Positions 1 to 5,985 of a stretch of 5,985 nucleotides of DNA are shown here, in pieces. Each line of letters opens with the position of its first letter. The stretch's first letter is position 1. The DNA comes from an uncultured Oscillospiraceae bacterium (GTDB taxonomy: Bacteria; Bacillota; Clostridia; Oscillospirales; Ruminococcaceae). The translations under genes were made by a program, and so were the position numbers. The stretch spans positions 1 through 5,985 of the forward strand of contig URFD01000093.1 in assembly GCA_900547015.1 (NCBI GenBank). The letters run 5' to 3'. Below the pieces are notes generated by a model. The model was given only the letters and a program-made list of their open reading frames with translations, did no database searches and was not told where the DNA came from.

Positions 1-2
1 AG

Positions 3-1466
3 GAGCAGGAACAGGAGCTTTTGGAAGAGGAAAAATATTTTCAGGACCGGTTTGCTCAGCTGCCATGTCCGCCGCTTCCCGAAGGACTTTGTGCAGAAAA
101 TCTTTGGAGCAGGATTTGTGCCGACGAAGGAGACCATCAGGTTACGGTGGAGCTGTCCGCAGTAGAGGAACAAATTCGGCAGGAAAACAGCCGACAAGCT
201 GTCTCTAATACAAAGACAGAAGCCGACAAACCGAAAAAGATGGGAGAGCGCATCGAGTTCCCAACTCAAAAAGCGATGCAGAAGAACAAGAAAATTTCGC
301 TGGCACAGCGCCGCCGCAGATGGGCAGTGGCCTGCACGCTGGTTTTGGTGGTGGGACTTTCTGCGGCCTTCTGGAAGCTGAAAGCACCGCTGGAGCTGTC
401 GGGCCGCATGATGATGAAATCGGCAGCGCCGGAGGCCGCACAGGAGTTGCAGGAGATGCCGGAGACCGCGCCGAAGCAGGAGGATGCTCCGATGGTCGCC
501 GCGATGCTGCCGGAAGCGTCCGAGGAAGAAGATGCGGAGATTCCGATGGAGGAGCAGTCTGAAGCCGCCGAAGCCGTACAGCCGGAGCAGGCGGAACAGG
601 CAGCACCCGAAGCCGCAGAGGAAGAGCCTGTGCTGAAGATGGCAGTGCCGCAGAGTGAATCGGAACCGGATTCTCCGGCTCAAGCCCTGCGCAGCCAGAT
701 TTTGCAGTCGCTCGATAGCGGAAGCACCGCCACAGGAAATGCCCAGACAACCCAAAATACAGCAGACTCCACCGAGGTGCCGATTCTCAAAAACGGCCAG
801 CCTGAAACCGCTACAGCGGAGCCTTCGGACGAAGCGGCTACACCGGATTCGGGAGAAACCGTTGAGGAAGAGGAGACGACGGAGGAAACAGTAGAAGCAA
901 TCGCACCGGAATCGGCACCGCAGGACAAAATATCGGTGCTTCGGGATGTCATGCAGAGTGCAAAGGAAGGCAAGAAAAAGAAAACCTTCCAGCTCGGCAA
1001 GGGCAAGCTGCGCTATGATGGCGCCACCGGCATGGCAGTCCTGCTGGATGAGACCGATGCAGAACGCTCCTCGCTTCAGCTGACACCCGGCGCCCAGCTG
1101 CTGGCTTCGGGCAAAACCATGGTGGAAATGATTGGGGATGCCCAGAACGGTCAGGTTACCGTCAACCTGTACCGATTGGATGACCTGACCGAGCCCGAGC
1201 AGGTACGCAGTCTGACCATTCAAGGTGAGCTGTTCGACAGCTATTCCAGCGGAGAGAACGGCTATACCATCTGCACCAGCGTCTGGTTCACCCGTGAGCA
1301 GGTGGAGGCAGGAAGCTTCCTGCCGATGGTGGACGGGGAAGAAATTTCCGCAGAGCAGGTTCACATCGTCTCCGGCTACGGGGAAAATGACCGTGTTAAC
1401 TATCTGCTCAATGTCACCCTGACGCTCGATTCCATCACCACCCGCGCAGACCTTTACCTGCAATAG
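3..1466 (+). CDS. Single-pass membrane protein, anti-sigma-like topology, C-terminal beta-propeller-like segment (5' partial)
   Basis: The frame is open to the left edge (codons from position 3 read E-Q-E-Q-E-L), so the true start probably lies upstream. The TTG at 21 has an AGGAG only 3 nt away, too close for a good start. Numbering from that TTG: residues 1-97 are cytoplasmic and include LPEGLCAENLW (about 19-29), matching the 'LPxxLxxENI' motif of clostridial membrane proteins often found beside ECF sigma genes. RRRR at 97-100 precedes one membrane helix (101-118), giving an N-in, C-out topology. Residues about 134-300 are a Glu/Ala/Pro/Thr-rich, strongly acidic, low-complexity spacer. Residues about 304-481 look folded; VNLYRLDDLTEPEQVRSL, a GENGYTICTS strand and LPMVDGEEISAEQVHI resemble, from memory, parts of the clostridial secreted beta-propeller family. 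A hairpin terminator follows the TAG stop. The function is unknown; envelope sensing or sigma-factor control is inference. Confidence 0.72.
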   Translation, partial: EQEQELLEEEKYFQDRFAQLPCPPLPEGLCAENLWSRICADEGDHQVTVELSAVEEQIRQENSRQAVSNTKTEADKPKKMGERIEFPTQKAMQKNKKISLAQRRRRWAVACTLVLVVGLSAAFWKLKAPLELSGRMMMKSAAPEAAQELQEMPETAPKQEDAPMVAAMLPEASEEEDAEIPMEEQSEAAEAVQPEQAEQAAPEAAEEEPVLKMAVPQSESEPDSPAQALRSQILQSLDSGSTATGNAQTTQNTADSTEVPILKNGQPETATAEPSDEAATPDSGETVEEEETTEETVEAIAPESAPQDKISVLRDVMQSAKEGKKKKTFQLGKGKLRYDGATGMAVLLDETDAERSSLQLTPGAQLLASGKTMVEMIGDAQNGQVTVNLYRLDDLTEPEQVRSLTIQGELFDSYSSGENGYTICTSVWFTREQVEAGSFLPMVDGEEISAEQVHIVSGYGENDRVNYLLNVTLTLDSITTRADLYLQ

Positions 1467-1479
1467 CATTGGAAGCTAA

Positions 1480-1518
1480 AAAAGGCGTGAACGCTTATCA
1501 CAAGCGTTCACGCCTTTT
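1480..1518. terminator. Bidirectional Rho-independent terminator
   Basis: A perfect 17-bp inverted repeat (arms 1480-1496 and 1502-1518, with core GGCGTGAACGCTT) encloses a 5-nt loop. The arms begin with A-runs and end with T-runs. On the minus strand the stem is followed by six T (complement of 1478-1483); on the plus strand it ends in TTTT with a second TTTT shortly after. It sits 13 nt beyond each of the two convergent stop codons (1466 on plus, 1532 on minus), so it most likely ends both transcripts. Confidence 0.93.
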
Positions 1519-1531
1519 GAACTGTTTTGAT

Positions 1532-2182
1532 TTATTGCAGGACGCCGACAATCGACAGCAGGTCGAGCGGGTGCTGCGGTTTGTAGTCTGCATCAATCTG
1601 GTCGGGGAAGAAACAGCCCCACACAGCCAGTGCGAAGTCGCAGCCGGCATTTTTGGCACAGCCGGCATCGAAGTCGCTGTCTCCAACGAACAGAACCTCG
1701 GAGAGCTTCAGGCCGGTTTCCTCACAGAAATAGAGCATGGAGTCGGGTGCAGGCTTGGGGTGCGCGACCTTGTCACAGGTGACCACCAAATCGCACAGCT
1801 CCAAAAAAGGCTCGGGGATGTAGTGCTGGAGGTCTCCCAGCTCGTCACAGCGGCGGGAGGTGTTGACACCCAGCAGGATGCCGGCTTCCTTCATCCGGCA
1901 CATCGCAGGGAAAATCCCCTCAAACAGGGAGGCATTCTGGCACAGCTCCAAAATATTCTGAACCCACAGCTCCTCAAATTCCTGTGTCCGCTCCGGAGGT
2001 GTGCCTAGGTAGCGCATCGCATTTTCTGCGGTCATGCCGTAGGTCAGCTGAAGGTCATAGTCCGAGATGGGGTGACCGAGGATGGAGATGCAGGTGCGCT
2101 GAAGCGCTTCAATATTATACTGGGAATCGACGGCGGTTCCGTCCAAGTCAAAGACGACCGCCCGATAGTTTGGTTTGTTCAT
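1532..2182 (-). CDS. HAD-family hydrolase (phosphoglycolate-phosphatase-like)
   Basis: This 216-residue protein has all four haloacid dehalogenase motifs: FDLDGT (nucleophile Asp12, acid/base Asp14), a Thr/Ser motif II in GVNTS (Thr108), Lys143 in HPKPAPD, and the Mg-binding GDSDFD (Asp168, Asp172). A helical C1-type cap lies between motifs I and II (about residues 18-90), as in the HAD-IA/Gph-like subgroup, which hydrolyses small soluble phosphate esters in the cytoplasm. The substrate cannot be read from sequence. The chosen ATG at 2182 has GGAAGGA 10 nt upstream. An in-frame ATG at 2206 would add 8 residues and overlap the prmC stop as ATGA, but has no clear ribosome binding site. The gene lies about 20 nt after prmC on the same strand and is probably the last gene of that operon, ahead of the bidirectional terminator. 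Confidence 0.92.
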   Translation of the reverse strand: MNKPNYRAVVFDLDGTAVDSQYNIEALQRTCISILGHPISDYDLQLTYGMTAENAMRYLGTPPERTQEFEELWVQNILELCQNASLFEGIFPAMCRMKEAGILLGVNTSRRCDELGDLQHYIPEPFLELCDLVVTCDKVAHPKPAPDSMLYFCEETGLKLSEVLFVGDSDFDAGCAKNAGCDFALAVWGCFFPDQIDADYKPQHPLDLLSIVGVLQ

Positions 2183-2191
2183 GGAAAATTG

Positions 2192-2199
2192 TTCCTTCC
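2192..2199 (-). promoter_or_regulatory. Ribosome binding site deciding the HAD gene start
   Basis: On the minus strand, GGAAGGAA lies about 10 nt before the ATG at 2182. No comparable site precedes the alternative in-frame ATG at 2206, so this element favours the shorter protein. Confidence 0.6.
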
Positions 2200-2202
2200 G
2201 TA

Positions 2203-3039
2203 TCATTGATTTCGGGGCAGGTGGCCGATGACCACGCGGTCATTTCCGCCGTAATCGGGGATGACACGAATCTGGTCAAAGCCGTTTCCCTGCAAAAACT
2301 GTGAAACTGCCGAACCCTGTCGGTAGCCGATTTCAAACAGGAGCCAGCCGTCCTCCTTTAAAAAGCGGCGGCAGCGCTCGGAGAGGATGCGGTAAAAATA
2401 AAGTCCGTCCTCGGGCGCAAGCAGTGCCATCTCCGGCTCTTGGCGCACCTCGGGTTGGAGGTTTGCCATCTCGTCTGCGCCGATGTAAGGGGGGTTAGCA
2501 GTAATCAAATCAAACCGGCAGCCCGGTTGCCAGCTCAGGACATCCGCCTGAACGATTTGCAGATTGGTGCATTGGTGTAAATCCCGATTCCGACGCAGGT
2601 AACCCAGCGCCTGCTCGGACAGCTCCACAGCGGTCAGCCGAGCGTCCTCGGGCAGATTCTTGCTCAGGGAGATTGGGATGCAGCCGGTGCCGGAGCACAG
2701 GTCGCACAGCTGAGGAGCCAGCTTTCCGTCGCACAGCTCCAGCGCCGTTTCGACCAGAATCTCGGTGTCGGCACGGGGAATCAGAACGCCCTCTCCGACC
2801 AGAAAGGGCAGGCCGAAAAACTCCCACTGACCCAGAAGATATTGCAGAGGATAGCCGCTCAGACGGCGGAGCACCCGCTGCTCGAACACAGCCTGCTGTT
2901 CGGCATCGGCTGGGTCATCCAGATGCAGCAGCAACCCGGTCTGGGAAAGTCCGGACAGCTGCTCGAGCAGCAGCTGGGCTTCGTGCGGTGCAAGCCCTTG
3001 CTTGCAGGCATGGGCAAACATCTCCCGATAGGTTGTCAT
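2203..3039 (-). CDS. prmC: Peptide chain release factor N5-glutamine methyltransferase
   Basis: PrmC (HemK) uses S-adenosylmethionine to methylate the glutamine of the GGQ motif in release factors RF1 and RF2, which makes termination efficient. The 278-residue length is normal for the family. A helical N-terminal domain (about 1-75) that recognises the release factor leads into the conserved stretch LIPRADTEILVE (86-97). The SAM-binding Rossmann motif is DLCSGTGCIPIS (113-124). The signature NPPY (182-185) holds the substrate glutamine. RQEPEMALLAPEDGLYFYR (199-217) is also typical of the family. The ATG at 3039 has AAAGGAAG about 9 nt upstream. It follows yqhQ by 39 nt on the same strand, and the HAD gene begins about 20 nt after its stop. 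The usual clostridial neighbour prfA is absent from the window. Confidence 0.97.
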   Translation of the reverse strand: MTTYREMFAHACKQGLAPHEAQLLLEQLSGLSQTGLLLHLDDPADAEQQAVFEQRVLRRLSGYPLQYLLGQWEFFGLPFLVGEGVLIPRADTEILVETALELCDGKLAPQLCDLCSGTGCIPISLSKNLPEDARLTAVELSEQALGYLRRNRDLHQCTNLQIVQADVLSWQPGCRFDLITANPPYIGADEMANLQPEVRQEPEMALLAPEDGLYFYRILSERCRRFLKEDGWLLFEIGYRQGSAVSQFLQGNGFDQIRVIPDYGGNDRVVIGHLPRNQ

Positions 3040-3078
3040 CTGTCATCGCTTCCTTTCTTAGGGGTTGGATTGCTTGGG

Positions 3079-4023
3079 TTAGAACAGTGCTTCATTTGGG
3101 TTTTCGGGGATGACCCGCTTCATCGAGGCAATCGCAACCTCAATCATGCTGTCGTCCGGCTCTCGGGTGGTCAGACGCTGGGTCCACAGTCCGGGTGCGG
3201 AGAGGATGCGGGTGAACAGGTTGTCGTGACGACCGGCAAATTTGATACATTCATAGGACAGCGACATGATGATGGGCAGGGTCAGCACCTTGAGGCCGAC
3301 ACGCATCCAGACATTGTTCCACGAAACCATCGAGGAAACCAGAATGGAGAGCAGCAGGACGATGACCAAAAAGCTGGTGCCGCAGCGGGGGTGGAAGCGG
3401 GTATACTTGCGGACATTTTCTACTGTCAGCTCCTCGCCATGCTCGTAGCAGAAGATGGTTTTGTGCTCGGCTCCGTGGTACATGAACACCCGCTTGATGT
3501 CGCTCATCTGCGAGATGCCTGCCAGATACAGGATGAGAATGGCCATCTTAATCAGACCTTCCAGCGCGGACAACATCAGCGGATGAGAGATATGACCCTT
3601 GAGGAGGTTGACAATCGTGGTGGGCAGAAAGGCAAAGAAGAACAGTGCCATCAGCAGAGAAAAGATGAGAATCATACCCTCGATGAACGGCATGAATCGA
3701 TCACCAAGGAGCTGACGGAGCTTCTGCTCGAATTTAGAGGGCTGCTCGTCCTCCTCATCCAGACCGGCTTTTTCGGCAGCCTTCATCAAACACTGGTAGC
3801 CGCAGGTCAGAGATTCCACAAAATTAAATACCCCTCGGATAAATGGTGTCTTTTTATACCATTTATTTCCATCGGGGGTGGCCCAATCCTCGGTAGAGAT
3901 GGTTCCATCCGGCAGTCGGACGGACAGAGCGGTCTTTTTGGGGCCACGCATCATAACGCCCTCAATGACGGCCTGTCCGCCAATCGAGGTTTTGATGGTG
4001 TTGGAACAGCTTTGTTTTGACAT
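3079..4023 (-). CDS. yqhQ: DUF1385 family membrane protein (YqhQ-like)
   Basis: This 314-residue integral membrane protein of the DUF1385/YqhQ family is widespread in Firmicutes and has no settled biochemical role. Family signatures are IGGQAVIEGVMMRGP (14-28), MYHGAEHKTI (181-190), RFHPRCGTSFL (209-219), YECIKFAGRH (257-266) and a C-terminal REPDDSMIEVAI (287-298). Hydrophobic segments lie at about 112-140, 150-172, 216-234 and 243-260. The conserved His, Cys and Glu residues near the membrane could bind a metal, but that is inference. The frame stays open upstream to 4452, but that part is an antisense shadow of the next gene. The ATG at 4023 is chosen because it has AAGGAG upstream and the family homology begins just after it. 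It is first in the yqhQ-prmC-HAD run, behind a terminator at 4147-4184. Confidence 0.93.
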   Translation of the reverse strand: MSKQSCSNTIKTSIGGQAVIEGVMMRGPKKTALSVRLPDGTISTEDWATPDGNKWYKKTPFIRGVFNFVESLTCGYQCLMKAAEKAGLDEEDEQPSKFEQKLRQLLGDRFMPFIEGMILIFSLLMALFFFAFLPTTIVNLLKGHISHPLMLSALEGLIKMAILILYLAGISQMSDIKRVFMYHGAEHKTIFCYEHGEELTVENVRKYTRFHPRCGTSFLVIVLLLSILVSSMVSWNNVWMRVGLKVLTLPIIMSLSYECIKFAGRHDNLFTRILSAPGLWTQRLTTREPDDSMIEVAIASMKRVIPENPNEALF

Positions 4024-4034
4024 GGGAACAAGAA

Positions 4035-4040
4035 CTCCTT
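4035..4040 (-). promoter_or_regulatory. Ribosome binding site deciding the yqhQ start
   Basis: On the minus strand, AAGGAG sits 11 nt before the ATG at 4023. It fixes the start of the DUF1385 gene well inside a much longer open frame that runs on to 4452. Confidence 0.75.
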
Positions 4041-4146
4041 TATACAAAATCTTTGGTTTGACGATTTTTGACAAAAACAGGATTGCATGAATCGGGAAGG
4101 GAAGATTGGCTTTTTCACCTTCTCCGATGCCGCAGACTTCGGACAG

Positions 4147-4184
4147 AAAAACCCGCTGTACTCTGCACGCGGACAGTACAGCGG
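4147..4184 (-). terminator. Rho-independent terminator after the DUF975-like gene
   Basis: A perfect 10-bp inverted repeat has CCGCTGTACT at 4153-4162 and its complement at 4175-4184, with a 12-nt loop. Read on the minus strand, the stem is followed by G and then five T (complement of 4147-4151). It lies 24 nt beyond the stop at 4209, so it should end the 5870-4209 transcript before yqhQ. The rest of the 4024-4208 gap shows only the yqhQ ribosome binding site. Confidence 0.8.
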
Positions 4185-4208
4185 AAGAATCAGCTTCGGT
4201 CAGCTGCT

Positions 4209-5141
4209 CTAAGAGGGGGTCTGCTCGTCCGGACAGCGGAAGGGTCTGGTCGCAGACAAATCCTCCGGGCTCTGTACGGCTTCGCTGTGCTCCAAGGTCA
4301 CTTCGCGAGTGTCCTCCGGATTCGGGACCGGCACGATGCTGTTGGAACGACGGTCGTCCTCCATCAGGAAGCGCGCGTAGAGCATGGCGCTCATCGAGTA
4401 GTAGGCCGAAACATACAGGAGCGGCAGGATGAGCAGGGAGCAAAGCCCCCATCCGAGGAAGGAAAGCTGGAAGAGGAAAATCTCATCCCGGATGCCGCGG
4501 GTGGCATGGGCAGAGCTGCGGATGGCCTTGCCTACCGTAGTCTGTCCGTCCAGCAGGTAGTATTTGGCAAGAAAATATTTCTGGATATGGATGAGCCAAA
4601 AGACCGCGAACAGCAGGAACAGGGCGCCGGAAAGCACCAGAGCAAGGCTTCCCGCAAAGCTGGAGGCAGCGGTAGGGCTGCGAAGCATCCAGAGCGAAAA
4701 TCCGATGCCGGCAGCAGGCAGCGCCAGATAGCGCAATCCGTGCAGCAGGATGCGAACCCCGACATTCAGCGAGAGCCACAGCGAACGGAAGAACATCTTG
4801 CGGTTGGAAAAGCAGTAGAAGATGTTGAGAATATCTTCGGAAATGCCGTCAGAGAGGGAGTAGTACCAGCGGGTGATGCCCAGCTCCAGCGGAATGATGA
4901 GCAGGAAGGAGCCGGTCGCCATGACGATGCTCAGGATAAAGGACACGATCCAAGTCTCGGAGCCTGCCGAGGCCGGGCTTGACGCACCTGCGGGCAGCTG
5001 AAGCAGAATGTTGGCAATCATCTCGATGATGATGAACAGCAGGTAGATGGCGGTACTGAGCAGGACAATGGAAACGGTTTTCCCCCAGTTGTTGCACAGA
5101 CAGCGTCTGGCATTGTATTTTACTTGTTTTCTCAATGTCAT
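4209..5141 (-). CDS. DUF975-like multi-pass membrane protein
   Basis: This 310-residue protein has hydrophobic segments at about 22-47, 64-87, 120-152, 162-185 and 221-258, the last probably forming two helices around a Pro. The N-terminus (residues 1-21) is basic and likely cytoplasmic. The layout and the motifs PLELGITRWY (84-93), an 'NIFYCF' loop (106-111) and FQLSFLGWGLCSLLILPLLY (224-243) resemble the DUF975 family of Firmicutes integral membrane proteins, which has no known function. A hydrophilic, Pro/Glu/Ser-rich tail of about 50 residues (261-310) follows the last helix and is probably cytoplasmic. The ATG at 5141 has AAGGAGAG 9 nt upstream (5151-5158). The gene begins 45 nt after the histidine-phosphatase-family gene with no terminator between them, so the two are likely co-transcribed. 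The family assignment is from pattern memory and is moderate. Confidence 0.8.
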   Translation of the reverse strand: MTLRKQVKYNARRCLCNNWGKTVSIVLLSTAIYLLFIIIEMIANILLQLPAGASSPASAGSETWIVSFILSIVMATGSFLLIIPLELGITRWYYSLSDGISEDILNIFYCFSNRKMFFRSLWLSLNVGVRILLHGLRYLALPAAGIGFSLWMLRSPTAASSFAGSLALVLSGALFLLFAVFWLIHIQKYFLAKYYLLDGQTTVGKAIRSSAHATRGIRDEIFLFQLSFLGWGLCSLLILPLLYVSAYYSMSAMLYARFLMEDDRRSNSIVPVPNPEDTREVTLEHSEAVQSPEDLSATRPFRCPDEQTPS

Positions 5142-5186
5142 AATGGCGGACTCTCCTTCATCGTGGATTGGGTGGATGGAACAAAA

Positions 5187-5870
5187 TTATTCGAAGAACA
5201 TCTCCTCGCCATCCTCATAATATTTCTTGGTGGACCAGTGGTCCTCCCAATCCTCCGGGGTCATTGGGATTGCGCCCAGCACCTCAAACACCTTGTCGCG
5301 GGTCCACAGCTCCGGGGTCATCACAATGGTATAGCCTGCACCGGCAGCACATTCCCATTCACCCATTGGGTGACGCGGAAAGCCCATCAGCGCAAGCATC
5401 GACATAATCATGCCGCCCGGGATGACCAGCGCCGCATTGTGGATGTCGTTTGCCATCATATCCTGGAACACATCGTCCAGTCCCTTGATGACGCGGCGGA
5501 TGAAGGCCATGCCGTCCTCGCCCTCCGGCGGTGCATTGTGCATACTGTCGCGGCTCCATGCGATGAAGGTCTCATCGTCCTGAAGCTCGTCGAGCGTTTT
5601 GCCCTCGTAGGTGCCGAAGTCCATCTCCATCAGCTGCGGCACATCAAAGAGCTTGTAGCCGGGATAGATGATTTTGGCGGTCTCGCGACAGCGGCGCAGA
5701 GGGGAGGAGTAAATCTTCTCCACCGGCGGATAGTCCTTGCCCTTGCAGAACTCCTTGAGGGCATCGATACCCTCCTGACACAGAGGATAGTCGGTCAAGC
5801 CGACATATTTTCCTTCCAGATTGGCACGGGTGATGCCGTGGCGGAGCAGATGAATTTTGTAGGTAAGCAT
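5187..5870 (-). CDS. Histidine phosphatase family protein (phosphoglycerate-mutase-like), atypical active site
   Basis: This 227-residue cytoplasmic protein belongs to the histidine phosphatase (phosphoglycerate mutase-like) superfamily, whose members act through a phosphohistidine intermediate. It has the LRHG motif (9-12, nucleophile His11), SSPLRRCRETA (55-65, with phosphate-binding Arg59/Arg60) and MEMDFGTYEGKT (81-92, likely acid Glu82). The motif that normally carries the second catalytic His ('SHGG') here reads IPGG (150-153), so Pro151 stands at the His position. CWE-like features near 171-173 and GYTIVMTPELW (179-189) match clostridial relatives. Activity may be reduced or altered; the substrate is unknown. 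The frame is open upstream to 5972, but the ATG at 5870 is chosen because homology starts there and AAAGGA lies 8 nt before it. It appears to be the first gene of a two-gene unit with the DUF975-like gene. Confidence 0.9.
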   Translation of the reverse strand: MLTYKIHLLRHGITRANLEGKYVGLTDYPLCQEGIDALKEFCKGKDYPPVEKIYSSPLRRCRETAKIIYPGYKLFDVPQLMEMDFGTYEGKTLDELQDDETFIAWSRDSMHNAPPEGEDGMAFIRRVIKGLDDVFQDMMANDIHNAALVIPGGMIMSMLALMGFPRHPMGEWECAAGAGYTIVMTPELWTRDKVFEVLGAIPMTPEDWEDHWSTKKYYEDGEEMFFE

Positions 5871-5878
5871 AGAAAACG

Positions 5879-5884
5879 TCCTTT
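5879..5884 (-). promoter_or_regulatory. Ribosome binding site of the histidine-phosphatase-family gene
   Basis: On the minus strand, AAAGGA lies 8 nt before the ATG at 5870 and decides this start over the longer open frame to 5972. The remaining upstream sequence, to 5985, is AT-richer than the gene and is presumably leader or promoter DNA, but no convincing -35/-10 pair can be named. Confidence 0.65.
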
Positions 5885-5985
5885 CTTTCGGGTTGGAAGG
5901 GAAAAATGCTACACCCCGCACCGAAGAAGACGGGTAAAATTGCAGATATTTTTCTGTTAGATGGCTTAGCAATCTCTTGTTCTCC

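Noticed and set aside
1469..2008. A plus-strand open frame of 179 codons opposite the HAD gene
   Set aside because: It starts inside the terminator region and lies opposite a gene with all four HAD motifs.
2842..4020. A plus-strand open frame of 392 codons antisense to yqhQ and prmC
   Set aside because: It runs exactly opposite two well-supported genes. Its His/Gln-rich composition is what reverse-reading of such genes gives, and no family motif is visible.
4038..4071. Candidate yqhQ promoter with TTGTCA and TATAAA on the minus strand
   Set aside because: The spacing is about 24 nt, and the TATAAA overlaps the AAGGAG ribosome binding site, so transcription would start downstream of it.
4024..4452. 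Upstream extension of the DUF1385 frame to 457 residues
   Set aside because: The extension overlaps the end of the DUF975-like gene and a terminator, and has no homology. The ATG at 4023 with AAGGAG fits the family start.
4068..4982. A plus-strand open frame of 304 codons opposite the DUF975-like gene
   Set aside because: The minus strand encodes clean hydrophobic helices with a strong ribosome binding site. This frame is a charged, low-complexity shadow.
5124..5960. A plus-strand open frame of 278 codons antisense to the histidine phosphatase
   Set aside because: The opposite strand has clear family motifs and a good ribosome binding site. This frame is His/Val/Leu-rich, has no recognisable domain, and is a shadow.
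5943..5972. Candidate promoter TTGCTA with an ATATCT/TATCTG box upstream of the histidine phosphatase gene
   Set aside because: The -10 box matches only about half of the consensus, so the pair is not better than chance in AT-rich leader DNA.

Overview
The window looks like ordinary chromosomal DNA from a gut-type, moderately GC-rich member of the Clostridia (Oscillospiraceae/Butyricicoccaceae-like). This is judged from the protein families: a DUF1385/YqhQ protein next to prmC, a DUF975 membrane protein, and a membrane protein with the clostridial 'LPxxLxxEN' N-terminal motif. Strong AAGGAG-type ribosome binding sites agree. The genus cannot be fixed from the sequence alone. There are no RNA genes, insertion sequences, CRISPR arrays or phage genes.

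Layout, left to right. (1) Positions 1-1466, plus strand: a gene that is open at the left edge. It encodes a single-pass membrane protein with a short cytoplasmic N-terminus, a long Glu/Ala/Pro-rich extracytoplasmic linker and a C-terminal domain resembling a small piece of a clostridial secreted beta-propeller. (2) Positions 1480-1518: a perfect 17-bp hairpin with A/T runs on both sides, a bidirectional terminator between convergent transcription units. (3) Positions 1532-4023, minus strand: three close-packed genes read as yqhQ (DUF1385), prmC (release-factor glutamine methyltransferase), then a HAD-family phosphatase. (4) Positions 4024-4208: a gap holding a minus-strand terminator at 4147-4184. 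(5) Positions 4209-5870, minus strand: a probable two-gene operon, read as a histidine-phosphatase-family protein, then a DUF975-like multi-pass membrane protein. (6) Positions 5871-5985: upstream leader of that operon, with only the ribosome binding site clearly recognisable.

Functionally, prmC is a translation housekeeping gene and YqhQ is its frequent neighbour in Clostridia. The HAD protein follows prmC by about 20 bases and is probably co-transcribed. The other two minus-strand genes form a separate unit with no obvious link to translation. The most notable points are three. The histidine phosphatase has Pro where the family's second catalytic His is expected. The plus-strand protein may be a shortened relative of beta-propeller proteins. 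The yqhQ-prmC pair lacks its usual rpmE and prfA flanks. I did not find a convincing new multi-gene system.
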